A stretch of DNA of 37,353 nucleotides from Deltaproteobacteria bacterium (lineage in GTDB: Bacteria > Desulfobacterota > Syntrophia > Syntrophales > UBA5619): positions 1-37,353 of the forward strand of contig JAFGRP010000091.1 of assembly GCA_016935075.1 (NCBI GenBank). Direction: 5' to 3'. Positions within the stretch are counted from its first letter, which is position 1. Every line of letters begins with the position of its first letter. Shown here piece after piece: positions 8,419 through 16,186 of this stretch. Position numbers and translations under genes: made by a program. The notes below the pieces were generated by a model that worked only from the letters and a program-made list of their open reading frames with translations, was not told where the DNA came from and did no database searches.

Positions 8419-9633
8419 TTAGACGGTCCCCGATGTCTTCATGGCCTGGATTTGATCCCCGGCATATCCCAAATCCTTCAGTATCTCTTCCGTGTGCTCT
8501 CCGAGCCTGGGCGCCGGCATCGTGATCTCCGCCCTGGTTTTCGACAGTTTGATCGGGTTGTTCAGCACCTTGATCGGGCCGTAGTCCGGATGGTCCCAAT
8601 CCACGAAGAATTCGTTGGCGACGGCCTGCTGATCCCGGGTGACCTCGAGCGGCGACGTCACGGGGGACCAGACGATCCTGGTCCGGCCGAGGACCTCGAT
8701 CCATTCGTCGTACGTTCGGCTGCGGAACACCCCGTCGATCATGCTTACGAGTTCCGCGGCATTCCTGAACCGCGCATCGTACGTGGCGAACCGGGGATCG
8801 TTTTCCAGCTCCGGATGGGCAATCGCCGCGCAGAACCCGGGCCAGTAATGCTGGGCATTGGTCATCCCCAGCATGATCCAGCGATGATCCTTCGTCTCGT
8901 AGACGTTCCGAACCGGATTCCCCATGGATTTGCGCTGGGGTCTTAAGGCGTCCTCGCCGCTGATCAGGCAACCGGCAACATCGAATCCCAGAGTCCATAC
9001 GGCGCTATTGTATAGCGATATCTCCAGTTCCTGGGCCAGTCCGGTCTTCTCCCGGACATAAAGGGCGGTCATGATGCCGGCCAGGAGGCTCATGGCCGTA
9101 ATGCTGTCGCCATAGCCGGGCCGTGAAATGTTGGGCGCCACACCCGCATCATGCATCAGATCCATGACGCCGCTGCGCGCCCAGAAGGCGACGGTGTCGT
9201 AACCGCCGGTGTTTTTTTCAGGGCCGCGCCGGCCATAGCCCGTGACATTGGCAAAGATAATCCGGGGATTGATCTTCGACAGGATTGGATAGGTCAGGCA
9301 AAACTTCTCCATCTCGTAGGGCCGCAGGTTGTTCAGAAAAACGTCGGCGGTCGCCGCAAGCTTGTGCAGGATCTCCTGTCCTTCCGCAGACCCCAGATTC
9401 AGCGTGAGACTTTTTTTGTTTCGATCGGTATGCTCCCAGTAATAATTGACTGAATGGGGCTTGGCAAATCCGGACATCCCCTGTTTCAGGGCCTGGCGCC
9501 AGTTATCTCCCTTGCCGGGCGGTTCAACGTGAATGATCTCGGCGCCCCAGCTCCCCATCAGCATCCCGACGATGGGCATGGCAACGGCGCCCCCCACCTC
9601 AATCACCCTGATTCCCTGCAGTTCCCTGGCCAT
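8419..9633 (-). CDS. class III (CaiB/BaiF-type) CoA transferase
   Basis: A 404-residue protein of the formyl-CoA transferase family. It begins ARELQGIRVIEVGGAVAMPIVGMLMGSWGAEIIHVEPP, the standard N-terminus, continues with NLGSAEGQEILHKLAATADVFLNNL, and carries the aspartate expected to form the acyl anhydride in GYGDSITAMSLLAG (about residues 170-180). ATG at 9633 is preferred because GGAGGT lies seven bases upstream; the track start is a GTG overlapping that SD. Last gene of block 3. With the upstream ligase and CoA-ester lyase it probably moves CoA between dicarboxylic acids (itaconate, mesaconate or citramalate type), but the substrate cannot be read from sequence. Confidence 0.88.
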   Translation of the reverse strand: MARELQGIRVIEVGGAVAMPIVGMLMGSWGAEIIHVEPPGKGDNWRQALKQGMSGFAKPHSVNYYWEHTDRNKKSLTLNLGSAEGQEILHKLAATADVFLNNLRPYEMEKFCLTYPILSKINPRIIFANVTGYGRRGPEKNTGGYDTVAFWARSGVMDLMHDAGVAPNISRPGYGDSITAMSLLAGIMTALYVREKTGLAQELEISLYNSAVWTLGFDVAGCLISGEDALRPQRKSMGNPVRNVYETKDHRWIMLGMTNAQHYWPGFCAAIAHPELENDPRFATYDARFRNAAELVSMIDGVFRSRTYDEWIEVLGRTRIVWSPVTSPLEVTRDQQAVANEFFVDWDHPDYGPIKVLNNPIKLSKTRAEITMPAPRLGEHTEEILKDLGYAGDQIQAMKTSGTV

Positions 9634-9690
9634 GCACGGCACCTCCCTTTTATTGAATTTACTGGCGCGATCCCATTTCCGTTCCTTGCC

Positions 9691-10971
9691 CTATGCCCTG
9701 TTTACCGGTGACGCCGTTCCCCACTCTATGAGACGGATCCCTTCGAAATCCTGCTCGATCCGGATCAGTTCATTCAACTTGGCCAATCTTTCGCCTCCCT
9801 TGACGCCCGTCTTGATCATGAGGGCGTTCCAGGCCACAGACAGATGGGCAATGGAATCATCCGGCGTCTCCCCCGAACGGTGAGAGAGAATGATCTTCAT
9901 CCCGTGGGACCGGGCGAGGGAAACCGTCCGTTTTGCCCCCGTGATCGTGCCGACCTGGTTGGGTTTGATGATCATGGCTCCGGCCGAACCCTTCCCGATA
10001 CCCGTTTTCGTCCGCTCATGATTGCTGGCATAAACATCGTCTGCACAGATCAGACATCGGTCGCCGAAATTCCGGTTCAGCAGCGAAAATGAATCGTAGT
10101 CGTTGCTGTTGAAACCGTCTTCAACATAAACCAGATTGAAGCGTACGATCAGTTCCCCCAGAAAATCCAACTGCTGCCGTGCGGTCCTGGAGGCCCCTTC
10201 CCGGTCATACCGGTAAACCCCGCCCGCCGGGTCCCAGAAACGGTCTGCCGCCAGATCCAGCCCCATTCCGATCGCGACGCCTTCTTCGTCCGAAATCCTG
10301 TCCGCCGCCTCTTTGATGATCTGCAGCGCCTCGACATCGTTGAGATTGGCGGCCCAGGCGTTTTCATCGTCCGTTCCGCCCGCAAATCCGGGATCCTTTT
10401 TCTCCAGCAATTTGCCGACCCGATCGTGGATGCGCAAATTGATTTCAATGGCCTGCCGGACCGTCTTTGCGCCGATGGGAACAATCAGATGTTCCTGCAT
10501 GTCCGGGGCGGGACCGAGACTGTGCGCGCCTCCCCCGATAATGTTTCCCAGGGGGTACGGGAGCGTCCATCCTTCGTCCCGACGAAACCATTTGAACAGG
10601 GGAATCTTCAGGGAATCCGCCGCCGCCGCTCCAACCGCGGTCGACAGGACGGCCGCCGTATTGCCGCCGATTTTTTCGAAATTCGGCGTACCGTCAATCC
10701 GTTGCAGCAGGTCGTCGATTTTTTCCTGTTCTGCCGCATCCATGCCGATGAGCGAGGGAATCACCGTTTTTTCAAGGATGGCCATGGATTCGCGCAATCC
10801 GCCGCGCGCATAGGCCGGCGCTTCAAATTCCCCCCGGCTCCCCGGGGCGCCGAACGGCGCGGCCGCCCGTCCGAAGCCCTTTTCGGTGATCACGTCCACT
10901 TCCAGGGTTTCAATCCCCCGGCTGTCATAAACCGTTCGATATCGAACATGGGCAATCGTGGTTTCGGGCAT
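9691..10971 (-). CDS. enolase paralogue
   Basis: 426 residues from ATG at 10971, chosen for the GGAGG upstream and because homology to enolase begins at IAHVRYRTVYDSRG; the 50 residues added by the track ORF are not enolase-like. Conserved: GGGAHS and MQEHLIVP (His159/Glu168 of yeast enolase), GLDLAADRF (metal Asp), YVEDGF (Glu), ICADDVY (Asp), MIIKPNQVGT (catalytic Lys345), SHRSGET and IKTG (Lys396). Divergent: catalytic loop 1, normally SGAST, reads FGAPGSRGEF, and the GDEGG loop reads TDDENAWAAN. The metal site and general base survive while two substrate-closing loops differ, so a related dehydratase substrate, or a divergent 2-phosphoglycerate enolase, is possible. Placement inside a dicarboxylate-CoA operon supports a special role. 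Confidence 0.85.
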   Translation of the reverse strand: MPETTIAHVRYRTVYDSRGIETLEVDVITEKGFGRAAAPFGAPGSRGEFEAPAYARGGLRESMAILEKTVIPSLIGMDAAEQEKIDDLLQRIDGTPNFEKIGGNTAAVLSTAVGAAAADSLKIPLFKWFRRDEGWTLPYPLGNIIGGGAHSLGPAPDMQEHLIVPIGAKTVRQAIEINLRIHDRVGKLLEKKDPGFAGGTDDENAWAANLNDVEALQIIKEAADRISDEEGVAIGMGLDLAADRFWDPAGGVYRYDREGASRTARQQLDFLGELIVRFNLVYVEDGFNSNDYDSFSLLNRNFGDRCLICADDVYASNHERTKTGIGKGSAGAMIIKPNQVGTITGAKRTVSLARSHGMKIILSHRSGETPDDSIAHLSVAWNALMIKTGVKGGERLAKLNELIRIEQDFEGIRLIEWGTASPVNRA

Positions 10972-11041
10972 GGATGTTTTGCCTCCGGCAGCGGTTACGT
11001 TCAATCTTTCAATTCCGTGGCCTGCATCCTGAAATGCAATT

Positions 11042-12706
11042 TCATGCAGATGACGCCTCTTGGATCGAAACGCCGGTTTTCCCGGCCTTGCGCTGGAAAA
11101 CGATATTTTTCCGCCATGCATCGCTCATCTCCGGATAATCTTCCCGGTTATGGGCGCCGCGGCTTTCCGTCCGGAGGAGCGCCGCCTGCAGGATCAGCCG
11201 TCCCACGGTATGGATGTTCCGCGTCTCGAAGAGTTTTGCCATCTCACCGAAGGAGCGGTTTTCCACAATACAGAGACGGTCGATCTTATGCTTCCCGATT
11301 TCGTCCATGACTTTGAGGGCCTTGCGCAGCCCATCCCCGTTGCGGACGACGCCGGCATAGCGGCTCATCAATTCCGTGATTTCCTTTTTCACCTCGCGGT
11401 AATCGATCCCCTTGTCCCGGTTCCAATGAACGGCGATCCCCTGCGCGGTTTTCCCGGCGATTTCCGGCGAAACGGCAGGCAGGTCCATGGAGAGGGCCCG
11501 GCTCGACGCCTGCGCTCCCGCGATCGCGCCGAACACCTGCGTTTCCGCAAGGGCGTTTCCAGGCAGGCGGTTGGCGCCCATCGTCCCCGTCTGCGCCTCG
11601 CCCGCGGCATACAGCCCTTCGACCCCGGTTTCGCTGTGCTCATTGATCACGATGCCCCCCATGAAATAGTGGGCCCCCGGCGCCCATTCGTAGGACTGCC
11701 ACGTGGGATCGAAATTCAGGGAGGCGCAGGATCGCATGAAAGCCTTGAATTTCATAAGCTTCTCTGCGGGGACTCCGGAGAAGTCTCCATAAACGCCGCC
11801 GTGGGGGGATGCCCTTCCCTCCAGGATCTCTTTCTGGGTGCAGCGGGCGACCTCGGCACGGGATACCTGTTCCGCCTTGTCGGGGTGGTATCTCTTCATG
11901 TAGCGCTCGCACAGGCCGTTGTAGAACCGTCCGCCGATGGTCACCCCGCCGTCGCCTGGGGGGGCCGTACCCCGCATCGCCTCCGGCCGGATCATGCAGG
12001 CCCGGGTCTGGACAAATTCCATGTCGGACAGTTGCGTCCCCGCCTCATAGGCCAGCACACATCCGTCGCCCGTGATGCCGGGAAGATTAGTCGTCAGAGA
12101 AAACAAGTTTCCCGCCCCGCCTGTCGCGATCACAACGGATTTGGCCTGAACGATCAACAGGGTTTCCCGGTCGATTTCCAGCGCCGCCGCTCCGCAGACG
12201 GCGCCTTCCCGCCGCAGCAGATCGACCACCATGACGTGTTCGAGGACCTCGATGCCCAGCCGGGCGGCTTCCCGGACCAGCCCCTTGAAAAATCCGCCGT
12301 TGTAGCGGTCGCCGGCCAAGACGGCGCGGGGAACGGCGTTGCCCGGGAAGAGGAAAAGATCAAACCTCCCATCAACCTTGTCGAATTCGGTGCCGTAGCG
12401 CTCGACCTCCATCGCCCGCTCCGGGCTCAAGTCGGCGAGCAACCGAACCAGTCTGGGATTGCCGAGGTAGTGACCGCCCTTGAGGGTGTCTTGATAATGG
12501 GAGTCCCTGCTGTCCTTCTGATCGACGGCCGCGGAGATCGCGCCCATTGCGATGGCCGTACTGCAGCCGGCAGGGTAATCCCCTTTGGATACGACGAGGA
12601 CCTTTGCGCCCAGGTTGCGTGCCTCGATGGCGGCCCGAATTCCCGCGCCGCCCGCACCGATGACGAGAACATCCGTCACAATCGTCCGCTGTTTCAGTGT
12701 CTCCAT
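11042..12706 (-). CDS. fumarate-reductase/succinate-dehydrogenase-type FAD flavoprotein
   Basis: 554 residues from ATG at 12706, where AGGAG lies five bases upstream and the Rossmann FAD motif VLVIGAGGAGIRAAIEA begins at about residue 12. Later family motifs: VVIATGGAGNLFS, and near residue 360 HYFMGGIVINEHSETGVEGLYAAGEAQTGTMGANRLPGNAL. The C-terminal helical domain of FrdA/SdhA/NadB/TfrA is present. No iron-sulfur or membrane-anchor subunit is adjacent, so it may be a soluble oxidoreductase or use another electron carrier. The usual EFVQFHPT substrate segment reads EFVQTRACMIRP, lacking the His, so it may not act on fumarate itself. The track start at 12847 adds an unsupported leader. Between the PrpF and enolase genes. 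Confidence 0.85.
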   Translation of the reverse strand: METLKQRTIVTDVLVIGAGGAGIRAAIEARNLGAKVLVVSKGDYPAGCSTAIAMGAISAAVDQKDSRDSHYQDTLKGGHYLGNPRLVRLLADLSPERAMEVERYGTEFDKVDGRFDLFLFPGNAVPRAVLAGDRYNGGFFKGLVREAARLGIEVLEHVMVVDLLRREGAVCGAAALEIDRETLLIVQAKSVVIATGGAGNLFSLTTNLPGITGDGCVLAYEAGTQLSDMEFVQTRACMIRPEAMRGTAPPGDGGVTIGGRFYNGLCERYMKRYHPDKAEQVSRAEVARCTQKEILEGRASPHGGVYGDFSGVPAEKLMKFKAFMRSCASLNFDPTWQSYEWAPGAHYFMGGIVINEHSETGVEGLYAAGEAQTGTMGANRLPGNALAETQVFGAIAGAQASSRALSMDLPAVSPEIAGKTAQGIAVHWNRDKGIDYREVKKEITELMSRYAGVVRNGDGLRKALKVMDEIGKHKIDRLCIVENRSFGEMAKLFETRNIHTVGRLILQAALLRTESRGAHNREDYPEMSDAWRKNIVFQRKAGKTGVSIQEASSA

Positions 12707-12798
12707 ATTTTCTCCTGTCCTGCGGGAGGAGCCGGTCCGCCCGATTGTTTTACGAAGATTCATCTGCAATGGCCGCAAGCGTTCGATCCGGTCTGCGA

Positions 12799-13959
12799 TC
12801 ATTTCAGCGTGGACTTGGGGATACAGGCATAGCCTCGAATCAGGCACCGTGCCGTTCGGTCGACGGTCGCCCGCTTCAGCACAAAGCCGCCCTTTTCACG
12901 AACCACCTTCCCCTCGGGAGCGATGACGCCGGCCGGATGGCCGATGCGCAGCTCCCCGCGCGCGACGATCTCCTTCCGTGCAAACCGGTTGGCAATCGTG
13001 CCGGGGATCATCGCGGCCGCCACGGTGCATACGGTGCCCGTTACGGGATAGGCCAGATGCATCTTCTGCATGAACAGAAGACGTACGACAAGATCCACCG
13101 ACTTTTCGGAAATCTTCCTGCCCGTTGTCCAGTCCTTATAGTCCATCGGGGGGGCGCAGATGGCGAAAAAGGGGCTGTAGGGAACATCATGGGTTGCCTT
13201 TCGCCAATCCTTGCAGAGGCCCATGACTTGGGCGGCGACGCTGCGGATCTTTTCAATTTTGAGAAGCAGCTTTTTGTCGGCGTCGATCTGTTGGGGTGTC
13301 TCGCCGCCTTTGAGGCCCAGGGCCTCCGCCCGGATGAAAACCGCGGGGATCGCGGCGTCCACAAGCGACACCTCGAATTTGCCCTCACCTTCCACGGTGA
13401 GTATATCCGTCACCCTGCCGGTGGGCAGGAGTTTGCCGGTGAGGCCTCCGGCGCTGTCTGCCCAGTCCAGGACGATCTTGGCGCCGGTTCCCGGCACGCC
13501 GTCGATTCTATGCTTGCCCTCTACGGCCGCATGCTTCCCCCTCACGGGAACTTCCGCGACGATCACCTTGCCCGTGTTGACCTGGTGGATCCGGACTTTG
13601 GTCATCGGCTCCACCGCTTCCACCAGCCCCTCGTCGATGGCAAAGGGGCCGACGGCGGCAGAGACATTGCCGCAGTTGGATTTCCAGTCGATCATCGGTT
13701 CGACCATGCTGACCTGGCCGAAAAGATAGTCCACGTCGCAATCCGGACGGGTGGGAGGGCCGATGACCGCCGCCTTGCTCGTCAGGAGTTCCGCCCCGCC
13801 CAATCCGTCAATCTCCCTCGGGTCGGGGGCGCCGAAAACGCGCCGGATCACCTTGTCCCTCATGGCCCTGTCCTGGGGCAGATCGTTCCGATGAAAAAAT
13901 ATCCCCTTGCTTGTTCCGCCCCGCATGATCGTGCAACGAATGAGTTCCTGATTTTCCAT
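12799..13959 (-). CDS. PrpF-family isomerase (aconitate / methylitaconate / oxalomesaconate type)
   Basis: 386 residues. Family landmarks: IRCTIMRGGTSKGIFFHRNDLP at the N-terminus, VFGAPDPREIDGLGG, the active-site cysteine motif WKSNCGNVSAAVGPFAI and, in the second half, HPAGVI. Members with the diaminopimelate-epimerase-like fold move double bonds in unsaturated tri- and dicarboxylates: PrpF on methylaconitate, Mii on methylitaconate, GalD on oxalomesaconate. ATG has AAAGGAGGAGTATCGT directly upstream. Lying between the CitE-like lyase and the flavoprotein, it suggests an itaconate-, aconitate- or mesaconate-like intermediate in this operon. The precise substrate is unknown. Confidence 0.87.
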   Translation of the reverse strand: MENQELIRCTIMRGGTSKGIFFHRNDLPQDRAMRDKVIRRVFGAPDPREIDGLGGAELLTSKAAVIGPPTRPDCDVDYLFGQVSMVEPMIDWKSNCGNVSAAVGPFAIDEGLVEAVEPMTKVRIHQVNTGKVIVAEVPVRGKHAAVEGKHRIDGVPGTGAKIVLDWADSAGGLTGKLLPTGRVTDILTVEGEGKFEVSLVDAAIPAVFIRAEALGLKGGETPQQIDADKKLLLKIEKIRSVAAQVMGLCKDWRKATHDVPYSPFFAICAPPMDYKDWTTGRKISEKSVDLVVRLLFMQKMHLAYPVTGTVCTVAAAMIPGTIANRFARKEIVARGELRIGHPAGVIAPEGKVVREKGGFVLKRATVDRTARCLIRGYACIPKSTLK

Positions 13960-13994
13960 ACGATACTCCTCCTTTTAAAGCCATACTATCTTTT

Positions 13995-14927
13995 TTATTC
14001 CGTAGACACGGCTCTTTGCTTTGCCTTTTGAACAATCCCTTCGGCCTTCGCAACCGTCTCAACGCCCATCCTGTACATCGCAACATCGATCATCTTGCCG
14101 TCCAGGGTCGCTGCCCCTTTCCCTTCCGCTTCCGCTTTCTTATAGGCGGCAATGATCCGAAGGCTAAAAACAACATCTTCCTCCGATGGTGCGAACACCT
14201 CGTTCAACGTCTCAATGTGCCGGGGATGCGTCGCCATCTTCCCTTTGAAGCCCATCAGCCTCACCCGGTTGGCCTCGCACCGCAACCCTCCACTATCGGT
14301 AATCAAACCGAAAAATGGCGTATCGATGGCCAGCATCCCCGCTGCTGCCGCCGTCACCGAAATCACCGAACGCGGATGCGCAAGGAACGGGGCATACTCG
14401 TCGGGCGTCAATTTCGTCACCGCAAAGCCGGCGCCCATCTCCCGCATATAGTCGGCCGCACCGAACGAAAGACCGACAACACGGGGACTCGCCGTCGCAA
14501 TCTCCCCGGCATTCACAATACCCTTGGGTGACTCCAGCAACGGCAATATAATGATCTCTTTCTTGAGTTTTTTCTTCTTCTCCGCCTCCGCAAGAAGCAT
14601 CGTTACCGTCTCGATGTCCCGCTTTGATTCCGCCTTAGGGAGCATGATCCCGTCCAATTCCTCCCGAACGATAACCCCAATGTCCTGCGCCGTAAGACCC
14701 GGCGTCTGGAGGGAATTTACGCGGACCAGCATGTCAACGCCGTGCGACTTGAAGACCGCCGCCATATCTCGCGCAAATATCCTTCCCGTCTCCTTCTCAG
14801 CGATCGGACAGGCGTCCTCCAGATCGATAATGACAGCGTCCTGTTGCTCCGTGGCCGCCTTGTTCATCATCTTCCAATTGTTGGCGGGTACAAACAATAA
14901 CGACCGCCAGATTTTATGATCTGCCAT
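13995..14927 (-). CDS. CitE-like CoA-ester lyase (HpcH/HpaI family)
   Basis: 310 residues. The family start SLLFVPANNWKMMNKA is followed by DAVIIDLEDACP (metal-binding Glu/Asp), VRVNSLQTPG, IMLPKAES, and IILPLLESPKGIVNAGEI with the second acidic ligand. The later VGLSFGAADYMREMG and the YSPEE-like tail fit CitE, malyl-CoA lyase and citramalyl-CoA lyase. These enzymes cleave a 3-hydroxy-acyl-CoA into acetyl-CoA plus a 2-oxoacid. The two genes encoding a succinyl-CoA-synthetase-like ligase lie directly upstream, the same pairing as malate-CoA ligase and malyl-CoA lyase of the serine cycle, so malyl-, citramalyl- or citryl-CoA are the likely substrates. SD AGGAG before ATG. Confidence 0.88.
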   Translation of the reverse strand: MADHKIWRSLLFVPANNWKMMNKAATEQQDAVIIDLEDACPIAEKETGRIFARDMAAVFKSHGVDMLVRVNSLQTPGLTAQDIGVIVREELDGIMLPKAESKRDIETVTMLLAEAEKKKKLKKEIIILPLLESPKGIVNAGEIATASPRVVGLSFGAADYMREMGAGFAVTKLTPDEYAPFLAHPRSVISVTAAAAGMLAIDTPFFGLITDSGGLRCEANRVRLMGFKGKMATHPRHIETLNEVFAPSEEDVVFSLRIIAAYKKAEAEGKGAATLDGKMIDVAMYRMGVETVAKAEGIVQKAKQRAVSTE

Positions 14928-14947
14928 GATTTCACTGCTCCTGCAAC

Positions 14948-15844
14948 TTATGAATTCAAGAATATGCCTTTCAACGTAGGACCGATATCCGACGGATTAT
15001 CGACCACATATCCGCCTGCTCCCCGCAGCGCCGATACTTTCTCCTCGGCTGTACCTCTGCCGCCCTCGATGATCGCGCTGGCGTGTGAAAACCGGATACC
15101 CGAAGGAAGTCCGCGTCCCGCTATATATGCCACCAGAGGTTTCGTATAACGACCCTCCTTCATCAGGTCCGCCGCTTCCTCTTCCATTACGCCGCCAATC
15201 TCCCCATAGTATACGACAGCGTCCGTTTCCGTGTCCGCCTGGAACAGCGGCAATAGCTCAGGGAAGGTCGTCCCCAGCACCGACTCGGATCCCAGATTCA
15301 CCGCGGTGCTGATCCCGAAACCGGCTTTGCAGACCTCGAATGACAAGGTGCTCGTCTGACCCCCGCTGCGGGAAATCACTCCGATCCGTCCGGGCAGGAA
15401 GGCGATCTTCGCCATCTCCGGAGAACCGAAAAGTCCCAAAGATCCCTTACCCGGACATACCACACCCCCGGACCCCGGACCGATCAGGCGAATCCCCGCT
15501 TTCCTGCATGCAGCGATACAAATCAAAGCGTCATGCAGCGGTACGCGCTCGACCTCCATCAGGATATTTGTGAAGGGCGACCCAACTGCTTCCATCAACG
15601 CCGTCTTCGCCCCCGGACCCGGAACAAGAATCAGGGCAGTATCGATGGGGCCGTGGGCGTCCCATGCCTCCCGCACCGTATTGTATACGGGAATGTCCCA
15701 CACCTTCTGCCCGGCCTTCCCGGGCGTCACGCCGGCAACAACATTCGTCCCGTTGTCCAACATATTGCGCGCAACAAACTGACCAAAACGACCCGTAATC
15801 CCCTGGATCATTACCTTGGTTCCCTCATTCAGGATGATCGACAC
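14948..15844 (-). CDS. succinyl-CoA-synthetase-like ligase, alpha subunit
   Basis: 298 residues, the normal SucD length. N-terminal CoA-binding Rossmann part VMIQGITGRFGQFVARNML and GVTPGKAG; GPGSGGVVCPGK; PGRIGVISRSGGQTSTLSFE; and the phosphohistidine loop FSHASAIIEGGRGTAEEK with the active-site histidine intact. It forms an ATP- or GTP-dependent carboxylate-CoA ligase with the beta subunit at 16186-17451. Unusually, the pair is split by a small cysteine-rich gene, and a CitE-like lyase follows 20 bases downstream. MtkAB (malate-CoA ligase), CcsAB (citryl-CoA synthetase) and itaconate/succinate-CoA ligases belong here; context favours a hydroxy-dicarboxylate over succinate. Confidence 0.88.
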   Translation of the reverse strand: MSIILNEGTKVMIQGITGRFGQFVARNMLDNGTNVVAGVTPGKAGQKVWDIPVYNTVREAWDAHGPIDTALILVPGPGAKTALMEAVGSPFTNILMEVERVPLHDALICIAACRKAGIRLIGPGSGGVVCPGKGSLGLFGSPEMAKIAFLPGRIGVISRSGGQTSTLSFEVCKAGFGISTAVNLGSESVLGTTFPELLPLFQADTETDAVVYYGEIGGVMEEEAADLMKEGRYTKPLVAYIAGRGLPSGIRFSHASAIIEGGRGTAEEKVSALRGAGGYVVDNPSDIGPTLKGIFLNS

Positions 15845-15850
15845 CTGTAA

Positions 15851-16186
15851 TCACCCCCTTCCATCAAAGTTCATCCTCTTCCGATACTCATCCAGTCCCG
15901 GAAAAGGGATCATGATCTCTATTGCAGAATTGCCCGTCATATTGCAGGCATATTCCCAAGACAAAGACTCGTTGGACACCTTCTTCACATCCTCAGCCGG
16001 TAACGCCAAAACGGGGCGGTTCCCCTCGATTCGCAAAATGTTCCGATCGTACATCCGGTCCGCCTTCACGCAGGCAAATCCGCACGACGGTTCCGCCATC
16101 CCTGACCGCGCTGGCTCGCAACGGGCGTAATCTATTTTTACCTTTGTACACTTTGTCTCAAACTCGAGTGTCTTAGTTGCCGCCAT
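15851..16186 (-). CDS. cysteine-rich small protein between the ligase subunits, unknown
   Basis: 111 residues. Its ATG overlaps the last base of the beta-subunit stop codon, and the alpha gene follows six bases after its stop, so the three are almost certainly co-translated. Cysteines occur at about 13, 23, 35, 39 and 81 (CTKVKIDYARCE, PSCGFACVKADRMYDRN, EYACNMTGNSAIEI). The CGFAC pair with surrounding strands recalls a degenerate ferredoxin or small metal-binding fold. It could be a third subunit of the ligase, a redox or metal sensor, or an electron carrier for the flavoprotein later in the operon. I do not recognise a named family. The reading frame is real, judged by tight coupling and protein-like composition. 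Confidence 0.8.
   Translation of the reverse strand: MAATKTLEFETKCTKVKIDYARCEPARSGMAEPSCGFACVKADRMYDRNILRIEGNRPVLALPAEDVKKVSNESLSWEYACNMTGNSAIEIMIPFPGLDEYRKRMNFDGRG

Noticed and set aside
11060-12832. 590-aa plus-strand ORF
   Set aside because: Antisense shadow of the FAD flavoprotein gene, which carries all expected motifs.
12697-14031. 444-aa plus-strand ORF
   Set aside because: Antisense of the PrpF-family gene; low-complexity His/Arg/Gly-rich translation.
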